DNA from: Pseudomonas sp. PDNC002 | GTDB lineage: Bacteria; Pseudomonadota; Gammaproteobacteria; Pseudomonadales; Pseudomonadaceae | Reading direction: 5' to 3' | Length of the DNA stretch: 64,000 bases | Assembly: GCF_016919445.1 (NCBI RefSeq) | Contig: NZ_CP070356.1 | Span: 1,123,501 to 1,187,500 of the forward strand | Part shown: piece after piece, positions 35,859 through 49,366 of the stretch | Layout: each line of letters opens with the position of its first letter | Position numbering within the stretch: the first letter of the stretch is position 1 | The notes under the pieces: generated by a model | The model's database searches: none | What the model was told of the DNA's origin: nothing | What the model saw: the letters and a program-made list of their open reading frames with translations, nothing else | Program-made: the position numbers and the translations under genes

Positions 35859-37226
35859 TCAGGACTTCTTGATCTTTTCCGGGCGCTTCCAGGATTCGAT
35901 TACCCGCTGCTTGGCGCGACCGACGCCCAGGGTGCCCGCGGGAACCTCGGCGGTGATGGTGGAGCCCGCGCCAGTCGTGGCGCCAGCGCCGATATCCACA
36001 GGCGCGACCAGGGAGTTGTTGGAGCCGATGAAGACGTCCTCGCCAATGGTGGTGCGCCACTTGTTGGCACCGTCGTAGTTGCAGGTGATGGTGCCGGCGC
36101 CGATGTTGCTGCGCGCACCGACCTCGCTATCGCCCAGGTAGGTCAGGTGGCCGACCTTCACGCCATCCTGCAGGTGGGCGTTCTTCAGCTCGACGAAGTT
36201 ACCCACATGCACCTTGCGGTCCAGCACACTGCCCGGACGCAGGCGGGCGAACGGACCGACATCGCTGTCCGGGCCGACATGGGCACCTTCCAGGTGCGAG
36301 TTGGCCTTGATGATGGCGCCCCGGCGCAGGGTGCTGTCCTTGATGTAGCAGTTCGGGCCGATCTGCACGTCGTCCTCGATCTCCACCTGGCCTTCGAGGA
36401 TCACGTTGATGTCGATGCTGACATCGCGGCCGATGCTGACCTCGCCTCGTACGTCGAAACGCGCTGGGTCGATCAGGGTGACGCCCTGGGCCATCAGACG
36501 ACGTGCCACGCGCTGCTGGAAGAAGCGCTCCAGCTCGGAGAGCTGCAGACGATCGTTGGCGCCCTGCACTTCCATCGCTGCCTGCGGCTGGGCGGTGGCC
36601 ACGCGCAGGCCGTCGGCAACCGCCATGGCGATCACGTCGGTGAGGTAGTACTCGCCCTGGGCGTTGGAATTGGACAAGCGCGACAGCCAACCAGCCAGAT
36701 GCTCGCGCGGCACAGCGAGAATGCCGGTATTGCCTTCACGAATGGCGCGCTGCTCAGCAGAGGCATCCTTCTGCTCGACGATGGCCTGCACTTCGCCGGC
36801 GGCGTCACGGATGATGCGGCCGTAGCCGGTCGGGTCATCCAGCTCGACGGTGAGCAGCGCCAGCTGCTCGGCCGTGGCCTGGGCCATCAGGCGCTCCAGG
36901 GTCGGCTGCTCGATCAGCGGCACGTCGCCGTAGAGAATCAGTACCTTGTCCGCACTCAGGAACGGAGCGGCCTGAGCCACGGCGTGGCCGGTGCCCAGCT
37001 GCTTCTCCTGGACCACGAAATTCAAGTCATCGCCCTGCAGGCGTTCGCGTACCAGGTCGGCACCATGGCCGATCACCACATGAATGCGCGATGGACCGAG
37101 GCCGCGGGCGGTATCGATCACATGGGCGAGCATCGGTTTGCCAGCGACCGGGTGCAGGACTTTCGGCAGGGCCGAACGCATGCGGGTGCCTTGGCCGGCG
37201 GCGAGGATGACGATTTCGAGTGACAT
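35859..37226 (-). CDS. glmU: Bifunctional UDP-N-acetylglucosamine pyrophosphorylase / glucosamine-1-phosphate acetyltransferase
   Basis: A 455-residue enzyme. The N-terminal uridylyltransferase has [17 protein letters not shown] at the nucleotide site and [15 protein letters not shown]; the C-terminal left-handed beta-helix acetyltransferase has hexapeptide repeats from residue 250 ([22 protein letters not shown]) and the catalytic region [17 protein letters not shown]. It makes UDP-GlcNAc for murein and LPS. Start ATG at 37226. It lies downstream of the atp operon terminator, so some own promoter is needed. In P. aeruginosa glmU is followed by a regulator gene and glmS; here marC follows. 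Confidence 0.96.
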   Translation of the reverse strand: MSLEIVILAAGQGTRMRSALPKVLHPVAGKPMLAHVIDTARGLGPSRIHVVIGHGADLVRERLQGDDLNFVVQEKQLGTGHAVAQAAPFLSADKVLILYGDVPLIEQPTLERLMAQATAEQLALLTVELDDPTGYGRIIRDAAGEVQAIVEQKDASAEQRAIREGNTGILAVPREHLAGWLSRLSNSNAQGEYYLTDVIAMAVADGLRVATAQPQAAMEVQGANDRLQLSELERFFQQRVARRLMAQGVTLIDPARFDVRGEVSIGRDVSIDINVILEGQVEIEDDVQIGPNCYIKDSTLRRGAIIKANSHLEGAHVGPDSDVGPFARLRPGSVLDRKVHVGNFVELKNAHLQDGVKVGHLTYLGDSEVGARSNIGAGTITCNYDGANKWRTTIGEDVFIGSNNSLVAPVDIGAGATTGAGSTITAEVPAGTLGVGRAKQRVIESWKRPEKIKKS

Positions 37227-37278
37227 GGGTGGGAGACCGTCCTGGTGAGCGGGGGAAATCCCCGGCAGTGGAAAAAGA

Positions 37279-37304
37279 AAAAGGGTAGCCAAGGCTACCC
37301 TTTT
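37279..37304 (-). terminator. Rho-independent terminator of the atp operon
   Basis: AAAAGGGTAGCC-AA-GGCTACCCTTTT, 12-bp stem, 40 bases after the atpC stop and followed on the minus strand by CTTTTTC. Strong classic terminator between atpC and glmU. Confidence 0.92.
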
Positions 37305-37343
37305 CCCATTTGTCGCTAAAGCCCGAGGGCTTCGCGCCGGCTT

Positions 37344-37769
37344 TCAGCCGCCGTACTTCTTGCGAACCTGCTGGACCGTGCGCAGTTGCGCTGCGGCTTC
37401 GGCCAGGCGGGCTGCGGCGGAGCTGTAGTCGAACTCTGCACCTTTACCTTGCAGAGCCTTCTCAGCTTCCTTGAGGGCGGTCTGGGCAGCCGCTTCGTCG
37501 AGGTCGCCTGCGCGAATCACGGTGTCGGCGAGAACCTTGACCATGTTCGGCTGCACTTCGAGGAAGCCGCCGGAGATGTAATACACCTCCTGCTCGCCAC
37601 CCTGCTTCACCAGGCGGATCGGACCCGGCTTGAGCTCGGTGATCAGCGGCGCGTGGCCCGGAGCGATACCCAGATCGCCCAGGGAACCATGCGCTACGAC
37701 CAGCTCAACCAGACCGGAGAAGATCTCCGCTTCGGCGCTGACGATGTCGCAGTGGACTGTAATAGCCAT
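37344..37769 (-). CDS. atpC: F1 ATP synthase epsilon subunit
   Basis: A 141-residue subunit: N-terminal beta-sandwich ([44 protein letters not shown]) and a C-terminal helical hairpin ([43 protein letters not shown]), which in this family can insert into F1 and inhibit hydrolysis. Last gene of the atpIBEFHAGDC operon. Full length. Confidence 0.97.
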   Translation of the reverse strand: MAITVHCDIVSAEAEIFSGLVELVVAHGSLGDLGIAPGHAPLITELKPGPIRLVKQGGEQEVYYISGGFLEVQPNMVKVLADTVIRAGDLDEAAAQTALKEAEKALQGKGAEFDYSSAAARLAEAAAQLRTVQQVRKKYGG

Positions 37770-37809
37770 ACCCTTGCCTCACGTAAGCGCCCGTTGCCGG
37801 GCGCACGGA

Positions 37810-39216
<1,407 letters not shown>

Positions 39217-40077
39217 TTACACCGCGGCAGCGCCGCCGACGATTTCCGAGATTTCCTGGGTGATCGCCGCCTGACGTGCCTTGTTGTAGATCAGTTGCAG
39301 ACCACTGATCAGATCACCGGCGTTGTCGGTAGCGTTCTTCATTGCAATCATCCGGGCCGCCTGTTCACAGGCGTTGTTCTCAACCACGGCCTGGTACACC
39401 TGGGATTCCACGTAGCGCACCAGCAGGCCGTCGAGGAGGGCCTTGGCGTCGGGTTCGTAGAGGTAGTCCCAGTGGTGCTTCAGCTCGGCATTGTCCTCGG
39501 CCACCAGCGGAATCAGCTGTTCCACGGTCGGCTTCTGGGTCATGGTGTTGACGAACTTGTTGGAAACCACGTACAGGCGATCGATACGACCATCCAGGTA
39601 GGCATCCAGCATGACCTTGACGCTGCCGATCAGATCATTGATCGACGGCTCTTCGCCCAGGTGGCTGATAGCTGCAACCACGTTGCCGCCATAGCTCTTG
39701 AAGAAGGATGCACCCTTGGAGCCGATCACGCAGAGGTCAATCTCCGCGCCACGATCGCGCTGCCCGCTCATGTCCTTGACGAGAGCCTTGAACAGGTTGA
39801 TGTTCAGGCCGCCAGCCAGGCCACGGTCGGAGCTCACCACGATGTAGCCGACGCGTTTTACTTCACGCTCGACCATGAACGGGTGACGGTATTCCGGGTT
39901 GGCGTTGGCCAGATGGCCGATCACCTGGCGAATGCGCTCCGCGTAGGGACGGCCGGCCGCCATGCGCATTTGTGCCTTGCGCATCTTGCTCACCGCCACC
40001 TTTTCCATGGCATTGGTGATTTTTTGCGTGCTTTTGATGCTCGCAATCTTGCTGCGAATCTCTTTTGCGCCTGCCAT
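39217..40077 (-). CDS. atpG: F1 ATP synthase gamma subunit
   Basis: A 286-residue central-shaft subunit. The N-terminal helix ([35 protein letters not shown]) and the C-terminal helix ([38 protein letters not shown]) form the rotating coiled coil; the Rossmann-like middle contains [13 protein letters not shown]. Full length, in normal operon position between atpA and atpD. Confidence 0.98.
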   Translation of the reverse strand: MAGAKEIRSKIASIKSTQKITNAMEKVAVSKMRKAQMRMAAGRPYAERIRQVIGHLANANPEYRHPFMVEREVKRVGYIVVSSDRGLAGGLNINLFKALVKDMSGQRDRGAEIDLCVIGSKGASFFKSYGGNVVAAISHLGEEPSINDLIGSVKVMLDAYLDGRIDRLYVVSNKFVNTMTQKPTVEQLIPLVAEDNAELKHHWDYLYEPDAKALLDGLLVRYVESQVYQAVVENNACEQAARMIAMKNATDNAGDLISGLQLIYNKARQAAITQEISEIVGGAAAV

Positions 40078-40129
40078 TTCACACCTATCGGTTTAGCAGG
40101 CGGGGGCCGTCACCGACCCCCGCTGCGGC

Positions 40130-41674
40130 TTACCAGGTTTGGGTGGCCTTGAACTTCTCGATGCCGGCCTTGATGCCTGCGTCGATTTCGTCGTTGAAGT
40201 CACCCTTCTCGTTGATCTTCGCCAGCAGAGCGGCGTTCTCACGTTGGAAGTAGGCGATCAGCGCTTGTTCGAAGGCGCCCACCTTGGCGATCTCGACGTC
40301 CTGCAGGAAGCCACGCTCGGCGGCATACAGGGACAGCGACATCTCGGCGATGGACATCGGCGCGTATTGCTTCTGCTTCATCAGCTCGGTAACGCGCTGA
40401 CCATGTTCCAGCTGCTTGCGGGTCGCGTCGTCCAGGTCCGAGGCGAACTGGGCGAAGGCCGCCAGTTCACGGTACTGGGCCAGCGCGGTACGGATGCCGC
40501 CGGACAGCTTCTTGATGATCTTGGTCTGGGCCGCGCCACCTACACGGGATACCGAGATACCGGCGTTGACGGCCGGACGGATACCCGAGTTGAACATTGC
40601 GGATTCCAGGAAGATCTGACCGTCGGTGATCGAGATCACGTTGGTCGGAACAAACGCGGAAACGTCGCCAGCCTGGGTTTCGATGATCGGCAGGGCGGTC
40701 AGGGAACCGGTCTTGCCTTTCACTTCGCCGTTGGTGAACTTCTCTACGTACTCTTCGGAAACGCGGGAAGCGCGCTCCAGCAGACGGCTGTGGAGATAGA
40801 ACACGTCGCCCGGGTATGCTTCGCGGCCCGGCGGACGGCGCAGCAGCAGGGAGATCTGGCGGTAGGCCACGGCCTGCTTGGACAGGTCGTCGTACACGAT
40901 CAGGGCGTCTTCACCGCGGTCGCGGAAGTATTCGCCCATGGTGCAGCCGGAGTACGGCGCCAGGTATTGCAGAGCAGCGGATTCGGAAGCACTGGCAACC
41001 ACCACGATGGTGTTGGCCAGGGCGCCGTTTTCTTCCAGCTTGCGTACGACGTTGGCGATGGTCGATTGCTTCTGACCGATGGCAACGTAGACGCAGCGGA
41101 TGCCGCTGTTCTTCTGGTTGATGATGGCGTCGATGGCCAGAGCGGTTTTACCGATCTGACGGTCACCGATGATCAGCTCGCGCTGGCCACGGCCTACCGG
41201 GATCATGGCGTCGACCGACTTGTAACCGGTCTGAACCGGCTGGTCTACCGACTTACGCCAGATCACGCCCGGTGCCACTTTCTCGACAGCGTCGGTCAGT
41301 TTGGCATCGATCGGGCCTTTGCCATCGATCGGGTTACCCAGGGCGTCGACAACGCGACCCAGCAGTTCCGGACCAACCGGTACTTCCAGGATGCGGCCGG
41401 TGCACTTGGCATTCATGCCTTCTTTGAGGTCCTGGTATTCACCCAGTACCACAGCACCGACGGAGTCTTGCTCCAGGTTCAGCGCCATACCGTAGACGCC
41501 GCCCGGGAATTCGATCATCTCGCCGTACATGACGTCGGCCAGACCGAAGATGCGCACGATGCCATCGGAAACACTGACGATGGTGCCTTCGTTGCGCGCT
41601 TGCGAGGCGACGTCGAGTTTCTCGATGCGCCCCTTGATGATTTCACTAATTTCGGAAGGATTGAGTTGCTGCAT
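40130..41674 (-). CDS. atpA: F1 ATP synthase alpha subunit
   Basis: A 514-residue non-catalytic nucleotide-binding subunit. Walker A is [15 protein letters not shown] (about residue 170), Walker B is [17 protein letters not shown], and the [21 protein letters not shown] stretch is typical. Starts [21 protein letters not shown], the normal N-terminal helix that binds delta. Full length; 52 bp before atpG. Confidence 0.98.
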   Translation of the reverse strand: MQQLNPSEISEIIKGRIEKLDVASQARNEGTIVSVSDGIVRIFGLADVMYGEMIEFPGGVYGMALNLEQDSVGAVVLGEYQDLKEGMNAKCTGRILEVPVGPELLGRVVDALGNPIDGKGPIDAKLTDAVEKVAPGVIWRKSVDQPVQTGYKSVDAMIPVGRGQRELIIGDRQIGKTALAIDAIINQKNSGIRCVYVAIGQKQSTIANVVRKLEENGALANTIVVVASASESAALQYLAPYSGCTMGEYFRDRGEDALIVYDDLSKQAVAYRQISLLLRRPPGREAYPGDVFYLHSRLLERASRVSEEYVEKFTNGEVKGKTGSLTALPIIETQAGDVSAFVPTNVISITDGQIFLESAMFNSGIRPAVNAGISVSRVGGAAQTKIIKKLSGGIRTALAQYRELAAFAQFASDLDDATRKQLEHGQRVTELMKQKQYAPMSIAEMSLSLYAAERGFLQDVEIAKVGAFEQALIAYFQRENAALLAKINEKGDFNDEIDAGIKAGIEKFKATQTW

Positions 41675-41692
41675 GCCGCTGCCCCTTCAAAC

Positions 41693-42229
41693 TCAAGATT
41701 TCAACGCTTCGGCCAGTTTCGCGATTTTGCCGCGCACCGAGCCATCGATTACCAAGTCACCGGCGCGAATAACCACGCCGCCGATCAGGCTCGCGTCTTC
41801 CGACGCATGAAGTCGCACTTCGCGACTGAGCCGGGCGCTGAGAGCCTTGGCGAGTTTGTCCTGCTGTTGCTGGTCCAGGGCGAAGGCACTGGTGACCTCG
41901 ACCTCGACCAATTTTTCCTGCTCGGCCTTGAGTTGCTCGAACATCACGAAGATGGTCGGCAGCAGGTCGAGCCGCTTGTTTTCAGCCACAGTCCGGACGA
42001 AGTTCTGGGCCGGAGCATTGAGCTTGTCGCCACACACGTCGATCAGCGCGTCAGCCTTGGCGGCTGCGGTCAGCTGAGGCTCTTTGAGCAACTGGCGCAC
42101 GGTGTCGTCCTGCGACACTGCAGCCAGCACACCCAGAGCAGCGGACCAATCGGCCAATTGCTGATGAGCCTGGGCGTACTCGAAAGCCGCCTTCGCGTAA
42201 GGACGAGCCAATGTGGTCAGTTCTGCCAT
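41693..42229 (-). CDS. atpH: F1 ATP synthase delta subunit
   Basis: A 178-residue peripheral-stalk subunit linking F1 to the b subunits. It opens [28 protein letters not shown] and closes [34 protein letters not shown], the OSCP/delta signature. Full length; 12 bp after atpF. Confidence 0.97.
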   Translation of the reverse strand: MAELTTLARPYAKAAFEYAQAHQQLADWSAALGVLAAVSQDDTVRQLLKEPQLTAAAKADALIDVCGDKLNAPAQNFVRTVAENKRLDLLPTIFVMFEQLKAEQEKLVEVEVTSAFALDQQQQDKLAKALSARLSREVRLHASEDASLIGGVVIRAGDLVIDGSVRGKIAKLAEALKS

Positions 42230-42241
42230 ATCGCCCTCTGC

Positions 42242-42712
42242 TTAGATCTCGGCGGCCAGTTGATCAACCAGCTGCTTTTGCGCGTTGGCATCGATCGAAG
42301 CACCCAGGATCTTCTCGGCGCCGGAGACGGCCAGGGCACCCACTTGGGCACGCAGGGCGTCTTTGACGCTGTTGAGCTCCTGTTCGATCTGGGCTTTGGC
42401 CTGGGCGATCATGCGATCACCTTCGGCACGGGCCTGATCACGGGCTTCGTCAACGATCTGGTTAGCGCTCTTCTTCGCCTGCTCGATGATTTCGGCTGCC
42501 TGAGCCTTGGCTTCGCGCAGTTGCTGACCCGCTTTCTCGTGAGCCAGTTCCAGGTCACGAGCTGCGCGGTTGGCAGCGTCCAGGCCGTCGGCGATCTTCT
42601 TCTGACGCTCGTGCAGAGCCGCAATGACCGGAGGCCATACGAACTTCATGCAGAACAGGACGAAGATGGCGAACGCGATGGCCTGGCCGATCAGAGTTGC
42701 ATTAATGTTCAC
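42242..42712 (-). CDS. atpF: Fo ATP synthase b subunit
   Basis: A 156-residue subunit with an N-terminal membrane helix ([26 protein letters not shown]) and a long charged helix that dimerises as the peripheral stalk ([24 protein letters not shown]). Full length, single b type. Lies between atpE and atpH. Confidence 0.97.
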   Translation of the reverse strand: MNINATLIGQAIAFAIFVLFCMKFVWPPVIAALHERQKKIADGLDAANRAARDLELAHEKAGQQLREAKAQAAEIIEQAKKSANQIVDEARDQARAEGDRMIAQAKAQIEQELNSVKDALRAQVGALAVSGAEKILGASIDANAQKQLVDQLAAEI

Positions 42713-42764
42713 GCCAATACCTCGCTCGTTCGTTGTTCAGTCACAGATTTCCGCACGGCGGAAA

Positions 42765-43088
<324 letters not shown>

Positions 43089-43090
43089 TT

Positions 43091-43118
43091 ACGCCCACTC
43101 CCGCAGGGGAGAGGGCGT
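43091..43118 (-). other. Hairpin in the atpB-atpE intergenic space
   Basis: ACGCCCACTCCC-GCAG-GGGAGAGGGCGT: 12-base arms with one mismatch, 15 bases after the atpB stop and 69 bases before the atpE start. It resembles a degenerate CTCTCCC repeat. A hairpin here could protect the atpE message or separate its expression from atpB. Confidence 0.65.
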
Positions 43119-43132
43119 ACAGAATCTTTGGA

Positions 43133-44426
<1,294 letters not shown>

Positions 44427-44503
44427 CTGAGCTCACAGTCCTCTGGCGTCGGCTTCACAAATCAACAACTTGGCATACTTTGTGCCGACAAAATTGCGCG
44501 CAG

Positions 44504-44532
44504 AGTATAGGGGGCGCCGCATACCCATTCAA
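44504..44532 (-). promoter_or_regulatory. Sigma-70 promoter of the atp operon
   Basis: On the minus strand TTGAAT, 17 bases, TATACT: near-consensus -35 and -10 with the ideal spacing, about 78 bp before the atpI start and just beyond the parB stop. Confidence 0.75.
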
Positions 44533-44577
44533 CCGTCAGGTAGTGATTTCCGACGACCCCTACATGCTACGTTCGTA

Positions 44578-45450
44578 TCAACGTATGTGCGCGAGAACGC
44601 CCTGAAGCTCATCGAGGGAGTTATAGCGGATCACCAACTGCCCTTTGCCCTTCTGTCCGTGGCGAATCTGCACCGGAGCGCCCAGGCGCTCGGCCAGGCG
44701 CTGTTCCAGCCGGCTGATGTCGGGGTCGGTCCTGACCGCTTTGACAGGTTCCTCGGGAGCATTGAGCCATTGGCGTACCAGAGCTTCTGTCTGACGCACG
44801 GTGAAGCCGCGTGCGACAACATGTCGCGCACCCTCGACCTGCCGATTCTCGGGTAGTCCGAGCAGGGCACGAGCATGGCCCATTTCCAGGTCGCCATGGG
44901 AAAGCAGAGTCTTGATCTCTTCCGGCAGGGCGATCAGGCGCAGCAGGTTGGCCACAGTCACGCGGGATTTGCCCACCGCATCGGCCACCTGTTGCTGAGT
45001 CAGCTGGAATTCCTGCTGCAGGCGCTGTAGCGCGGCCGCCTCCTCGATGGGATTGAGGTCCTCGCGCTGGATGTTCTCGATCAGTGCCATGGCGATGGCG
45101 GCTTCGTCCGGCACTTCGCGGACCATGGCCGGGATCTTGTCCAGACCAGCCTGCTGGGTCGCACGCCAACGGCGCTCGCCGGCAATGATCTCGTAGCGGC
45201 CCTTGCCGATAGGGCGTACCACGATCGGCTGCATCACGCCCTGGGCCTTGATCGACTGGGCGAGTTCCTCGAGGGCCTGCGGGTCCATGTCGCGACGAGG
45301 CTGGTACTTGCCGCGCTGGATCAGGTCCAGCGGCAGGTATTGCAGCTCCTTGCTGTCGACCTGCGCAGCTTCCTCCTGCAGCGTAGCGGCGCTGGAGCCA
45401 CTGAGCAGGGCGTCCAGCCCGCGTCCGAGACCTCGTTTCTTGGCGGCCAT
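44578..45450 (-). CDS. parB: Chromosome-partitioning protein ParB
   Basis: A 290-residue CTP-dependent DNA clamp. N-terminal RGLGRGLDALLSG is the ParA-contact region; the CTP-binding motif is AGERRWRA; QREDLNPIEEAAALQRL and the helix-turn-helix TQQQVADAVGKSRVTVANLLRLI bind parS; the C-terminal part dimerises. Start ATG at 45450. Its binding sites, two perfect parS copies, lie in recF about 12 kb away. In one operon with parA (16 bp spacing). Confidence 0.97.
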   Translation of the reverse strand: MAAKKRGLGRGLDALLSGSSAATLQEEAAQVDSKELQYLPLDLIQRGKYQPRRDMDPQALEELAQSIKAQGVMQPIVVRPIGKGRYEIIAGERRWRATQQAGLDKIPAMVREVPDEAAIAMALIENIQREDLNPIEEAAALQRLQQEFQLTQQQVADAVGKSRVTVANLLRLIALPEEIKTLLSHGDLEMGHARALLGLPENRQVEGARHVVARGFTVRQTEALVRQWLNAPEEPVKAVRTDPDISRLEQRLAERLGAPVQIRHGQKGKGQLVIRYNSLDELQGVLAHIR

Positions 45451-45466
45451 GGGGTTCCTTAATCTC

Positions 45467-46255
45467 TTAGGCGGGAGCGGTGGTGCGGGAGGCGCGCTGA
45501 CGGCGCACCAACTCGCCAGCCAGCGCCAGGTAGGCGAGGGCACCGCGGGATTGCTTGTCGTAGACCAGCGCCGGCATGCCGAAGCTGGGTGCCTCGGCCA
45601 GTCGCACGTTGCGCGGGATAACGGTGGTGTAGAGCTTGTCGCCGAAGTGTTCCTGCAGTTGCGCGCTGACGTCGTTGGTCAGGCTGATACGCGGGTCGTA
45701 CATGGTACGCAGCAGGCCTTCGATCTTCAGCGCCGGGTTCAGGCGCTCGGCGATGCGCTGGATGCTGTTCATCAGGTCGGTCAGACCTTCCAGTGCGTAG
45801 TACTCGCACTGCATGGGGATGATCACGCCGTCCGAGGCGGACAGGGCGTTGACCGTCAGCATCGACAGCGACGGCGGGCAGTCGATGAGGATGAAGTCGT
45901 AGTTCTCGCGGATCGGCGCCAGCGCATGCCGCAGGCGGTGTTCCTTCACGTCCATCTCCAGCAGCACCACTTCCGCCGCGGTGAGGTCGCGGTTGGCGGG
46001 CAACAGCTGGTAGCCGCCGTGCTCGGAGAACTGCATGGCCTGGGCCAGGTCGCATTCGCCGGTGAGCACGTCGTAGATGGAATGGTCCAGGGACAACTTA
46101 TCCACACCGCTGCCGGTGGTGGCGTTGCCCTGTGGATCGAGGTCAATCAGCAGCACGCGTCGCTTGGTGGCGACCAGCGATGCGGCAAGGTTGATACAGG
46201 TCGTGGTCTTGCCGACGCCGCCCTTCTGGTTGGCAATCGCGAATACCTTAGCCAT
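45467..46255 (-). CDS. parA: Chromosome-partitioning ATPase ParA (Soj)
   Basis: A 262-residue deviant Walker ATPase: NQKGGVGKTTTCINLAA at residues 9-25 with the signature lysine, DLDPQGNATTGSGVD and DFILIDCPPSLSMLTVNAL. It binds DNA non-specifically with ATP and moves ParB-parS complexes. ATG at 46255 chosen (MAKVFAIAN). The DnaA box at 46098 spells G-V-D-K-L. Follows rsmG by 18 bp. Confidence 0.97.
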   Translation of the reverse strand: MAKVFAIANQKGGVGKTTTCINLAASLVATKRRVLLIDLDPQGNATTGSGVDKLSLDHSIYDVLTGECDLAQAMQFSEHGGYQLLPANRDLTAAEVVLLEMDVKEHRLRHALAPIRENYDFILIDCPPSLSMLTVNALSASDGVIIPMQCEYYALEGLTDLMNSIQRIAERLNPALKIEGLLRTMYDPRISLTNDVSAQLQEHFGDKLYTTVIPRNVRLAEAPSFGMPALVYDKQSRGALAYLALAGELVRRQRASRTTAPA

Positions 46256-46273
46256 GGTTTTCCCCACTCCCCG

Positions 46274-46924
46274 TCATGCAGTGCGGCGCAGTATCAGCAG
46301 ATGGCGCTGGCCTTGGCAACCCGGCACCGCCAGAGCGTGTTCGGCTTCGACCCGGAAATCTTCCGGGAGTGCCGCGAGCTCGTCGCTGGGGTGTACGCCT
46401 TTCATGGCCAGCCAGTTTGTCTGCACGTCGCCGAGGTGGCGCGTCCAGTTTGTGAAGTCTTCGAGGCTGCTGAAGGCCCGCGAGACGATGCCGTTGAACG
46501 GCTGCTCGGGTTGGAAAGCTTCCACCCGGCTGTGGATAACCTGCAGGTTATCGAGCTTGAGCTCCAGCTTCACCTGCGTGAGGAAGCGGGTCTTCTTGCC
46601 ATTGCTGTCCAGCAGGGTCAGGGACTTGCCCGGGAATAGGATGGCCAGCGGAATGCCGGGCATGCCGCCGCCGCTGCCTACGTCCAGCCAGCGTTCGCCG
46701 CCGGCGGCTTCGAACTTCGGGACGATGCTCAGGCTGTCGAGCAGGTGGCGCGACACCATTTCATCCACATCGCGCACGGCGGTGAGGTTGTAGGCCTTAT
46801 TCCACTTGGCCAGCAGGGCCAGGTAGTCCAGCAGGTGCTGCTGGGTGGCGGCGTCGATATCCAGGCCGAGCGTCTGGATGCCACGCGCGAGTTCTTCGGC
46901 GTGGCGAGCGTTGACCAGGGCCAT
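46274..46924 (-). CDS. rsmG: 16S rRNA (guanine527-N7)-methyltransferase RsmG
   Basis: A 216-residue SAM-dependent methyltransferase. Landmarks are [30 protein letters not shown], the SAM loop [17 protein letters not shown] and the [11 protein letters not shown] stretch. Methylates G527 of 16S rRNA. The start ATG at 46924 overlaps the mnmG stop codon by one base. An exact DnaA box at 46531 is read as V-I-H-S. Confidence 0.96.
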   Translation of the reverse strand: MALVNARHAEELARGIQTLGLDIDAATQQHLLDYLALLAKWNKAYNLTAVRDVDEMVSRHLLDSLSIVPKFEAAGGERWLDVGSGGGMPGIPLAILFPGKSLTLLDSNGKKTRFLTQVKLELKLDNLQVIHSRVEAFQPEQPFNGIVSRAFSSLEDFTNWTRHLGDVQTNWLAMKGVHPSDELAALPEDFRVEAEHALAVPGCQGQRHLLILRRTA

Positions 46925-48819
46925 CAGGCGCTCTGCTCCAGCTGACGGCCGGACGAGCGCTTCTTCAGATGGATCAGCAACAGGGAGATGGCCGCCGGGG
47001 TCACGCCCGGGATGCGGCCGGCCTGACCGAGGGTTTCCGGCCGGGCGTTGCCCAGCTTGAGCTGGATCTCCTTGGAGAGCCCGGAGATGGACTGGTAATC
47101 GATATCCACAGGCAGGCGCGTATCTTCGCTGGCTCGCAGGCGCGCGATTTCTTCCTGCTGGCGATCGATGTAGCCCGCGTACTTGGTGCGGATCTCCACC
47201 TGTTCGGCGACCTGCGGATCTTCCGCGCTGACGCCAGTCACTTCGGCCAGGCTGACGTAATCGATCTCCGGACGGGCCAGCAGGTTCAGCAGGTTGTATT
47301 CGTGGGCCAGCGGCGTACCGAAGCGTTCGGCAATGGCATCGCCCTGCGGCGTATTCGGGCGAACCCAAGTGCTCTTCAAGCGCTGTTCTTCGCGTTCGAT
47401 GCCTTCACGTTTGGCTTCGAATACCGCCCAGCGCTCATCGTCGATCAGGCCCAGCTCGCGGCCCTTCTCGGTCAGGCGCAGGTCCGCATTGTCCTCGCGC
47501 AGGATCAGCCGGTATTCGGCGCGCGACGTGAACATGCGGTAGGGCTCCTGGGTGCCGAGGGTGATCAGGTCGTCGACCAGCACACCGATGTAGGCCTCAT
47601 CGCGGCGCGGGCACCAGCTCTCGCGCCCCTGCGAACGCAACGCGGCGTTGGCGCCGGCGAGCAGGCCCTGGGCACCGGCTTCTTCGTAGCCGGTGGTGCC
47701 GTTGATCTGGCCAGCGAAGAACAGGCCGCCGATAACCTTGGTCTCCAGGCTGTACTTCAGATCGCGCGGATCGAAGTAGTCGTATTCGATGGCATAGCCG
47801 GGACGCACGATGTGGGCGTTTTCCATACCGCGGATCGAGCGGACGATCTCCAGCTGCACATCGAAGGGCAGCGACGTGGAGATACCGTTCGGATACAGCT
47901 CATGGGTGGTCAGCCCTTCCGGCTCGAGGAAGACCTGATGGCTGTCCTTGTCGGCGAAGCGATGGATCTTGTCTTCGATCGACGGGCAGTAGCGCGGGCC
48001 CACACCTTCGATCACACCGGAGTACATGGGCGAACGATCCAGGTTCGACGCAATGATCTCGTGGGTGCGTGCGTTGGTGTGAGTAATCCAGCAACTGACC
48101 TGGCGCGGATGCATTTCCTTGTTGCCCAGGAAGGACATCACCGGGATCGGCGTATCGCCTGGCTGTTCGGTCATGACACTGAAATCGACACTGCGCCCAT
48201 CGATGCGCGGTGGCGTGCCGGTCTTCAAGCGGCCGACACGCAGGGGCAGCTCGCGAAGACGCTTGGCCAGGGCGATCGAGGGCGGATCACCGGCGCGACC
48301 ACCGGAGTAGTTCTGCAGGCCGATGTGGATAAGTCCGCCGAGGAAGGTGCCAGCAGTGAGGACGACGTTATCGGCATGGAACTTCAGACCCATCTGGGTC
48401 ACTACGCCGCGTACCTGGTCCTGTTCGACGATCAGGTCATCGCAGGCCTGCTGGAATATCCACAGGTTCGACTGGTTCTCGAGGATCTCGCGCACTGCGG
48501 CCTTGTAGAGAACGCGGTCGGCCTGCGCACGAGTAGCGCGGACAGCTGGTCCCTTACGGCTGTTCAGTACACGGAACTGGATGCCGCCTTTATCGGTGGC
48601 CAGCGCCATGGCGCCGCCCAGGGCATCGATTTCCTTGACCAGATGGCTTTTGCCGATCCCACCAATGGCGGGGTTGCAGCTCATCTGGCCCAGGGTTTCC
48701 ACATTGTGGGTGAGCAGCAGCGTCTTCACGCCCATGCGTGCAGCCGCTAGTGCGGCCTCTGTGCCGGCATGGCCGCCGCCGATCACGATCACGTCAAAAC
48801 GGGAAGGGAAATCCACCAC
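46924..48819 (-). CDS. mnmG: tRNA uridine-5-carboxymethylaminomethyl modification enzyme MnmG (GidA)
   Basis: A 631-residue FAD enzyme that works with MnmE on U34 of certain tRNAs. FAD fold [17 protein letters not shown] at residues 13-29; conserved [23 protein letters not shown]; later [11 protein letters not shown] and [17 protein letters not shown]. Full length. Next to rsmG-parA-parB. The region upstream of it is origin-like (48900-49370). DnaA box at 48324 is read as G-L-I-H-I. Confidence 0.97.
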   Translation of the reverse strand: MVDFPSRFDVIVIGGGHAGTEAALAAARMGVKTLLLTHNVETLGQMSCNPAIGGIGKSHLVKEIDALGGAMALATDKGGIQFRVLNSRKGPAVRATRAQADRVLYKAAVREILENQSNLWIFQQACDDLIVEQDQVRGVVTQMGLKFHADNVVLTAGTFLGGLIHIGLQNYSGGRAGDPPSIALAKRLRELPLRVGRLKTGTPPRIDGRSVDFSVMTEQPGDTPIPVMSFLGNKEMHPRQVSCWITHTNARTHEIIASNLDRSPMYSGVIEGVGPRYCPSIEDKIHRFADKDSHQVFLEPEGLTTHELYPNGISTSLPFDVQLEIVRSIRGMENAHIVRPGYAIEYDYFDPRDLKYSLETKVIGGLFFAGQINGTTGYEEAGAQGLLAGANAALRSQGRESWCPRRDEAYIGVLVDDLITLGTQEPYRMFTSRAEYRLILREDNADLRLTEKGRELGLIDDERWAVFEAKREGIEREEQRLKSTWVRPNTPQGDAIAERFGTPLAHEYNLLNLLARPEIDYVSLAEVTGVSAEDPQVAEQVEIRTKYAGYIDRQQEEIARLRASEDTRLPVDIDYQSISGLSKEIQLKLGNARPETLGQAGRIPGVTPAAISLLLIHLKKRSSGRQLEQSA

Positions 48820-48862
48820 GCACCTCGTGCCTGTTGATCAAGGAGAAAGAAGAGAGCCGGAC

Positions 48863-48891
48863 AGTATAGGGGCTAAGGGCCGTCGATTGAA
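48863..48891 (-). promoter_or_regulatory. Candidate sigma-70 promoter of mnmG
   Basis: Minus strand TTCAAT, 17 bases, TATACT. The -10 is near consensus; the -35 matches three of six. It lies about 44-72 bp before the mnmG start. Confidence 0.45.
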
Positions 48892-48896
48892 GGCAC

Positions 48897-49366
48897 CTGA
48901 ACAAAAAATAGCCAATGGCCGCGCTGAGCTTCTATAGAAAATAAAGAGAGGAACTTTTTTAAATCTTTTTAGAGCTTATGTTTATGTATGGTGAAGTCGT
49001 TTTCTGTGGATAACCTGACGTACACCAATCCCCATCGGTGTTTCAGCCGATAACAACCCTGTGTCGATGCTGTCAGGTTGCGGGGGATCTCCCGTGTTCA
49101 GCCTGTGAATGAAGTGGCCTGTTATCAACAGGCGTACTTATCCACGGGATGATGCAGTGGTTGTCTACCTAGCTGTACGGTACTTTTCCACAGGGTTCAC
49201 GAATGCCTGTGGAATGTGTGTCAGATGGTCTGGAAGGCGCGTATTTCCGGGACTAGAGCGTATCTATCGCTGTGGATAGCTATTCGGGAGAGAAAACCGC
49301 AGGCGTGAGAAAGTGCGGCGACGGAATGGCCCCGTCACCGGTCGGGAAAAACTTCGTTGTGGATTA
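48897..49366. other. Origin-like DnaA box cluster with AT-rich stretch between mnmG and mnmE
   Basis: The 544-bp gap 48820-49363 has no gene I can support. AT-rich sequence at about 48900-48995 (runs such as AACTTTTTTAAATC) is followed by one exact box TGTGGATAA (49005-49013) and near-matches TTATCAACA (49122), TTATCCACG (49138), TTTTCCACA (49184), TGTGGATAG (49271) and TGTGGATTA (49358). The last one overlaps the mnmE stop region. This is the same make-up as the oriC at 53.4-53.9 kb. Confidence 0.6.

Noticed and set aside
46969-48750. A 593-codon plus-strand frame
   Set aside because: Antisense to mnmG, which is unmistakable.
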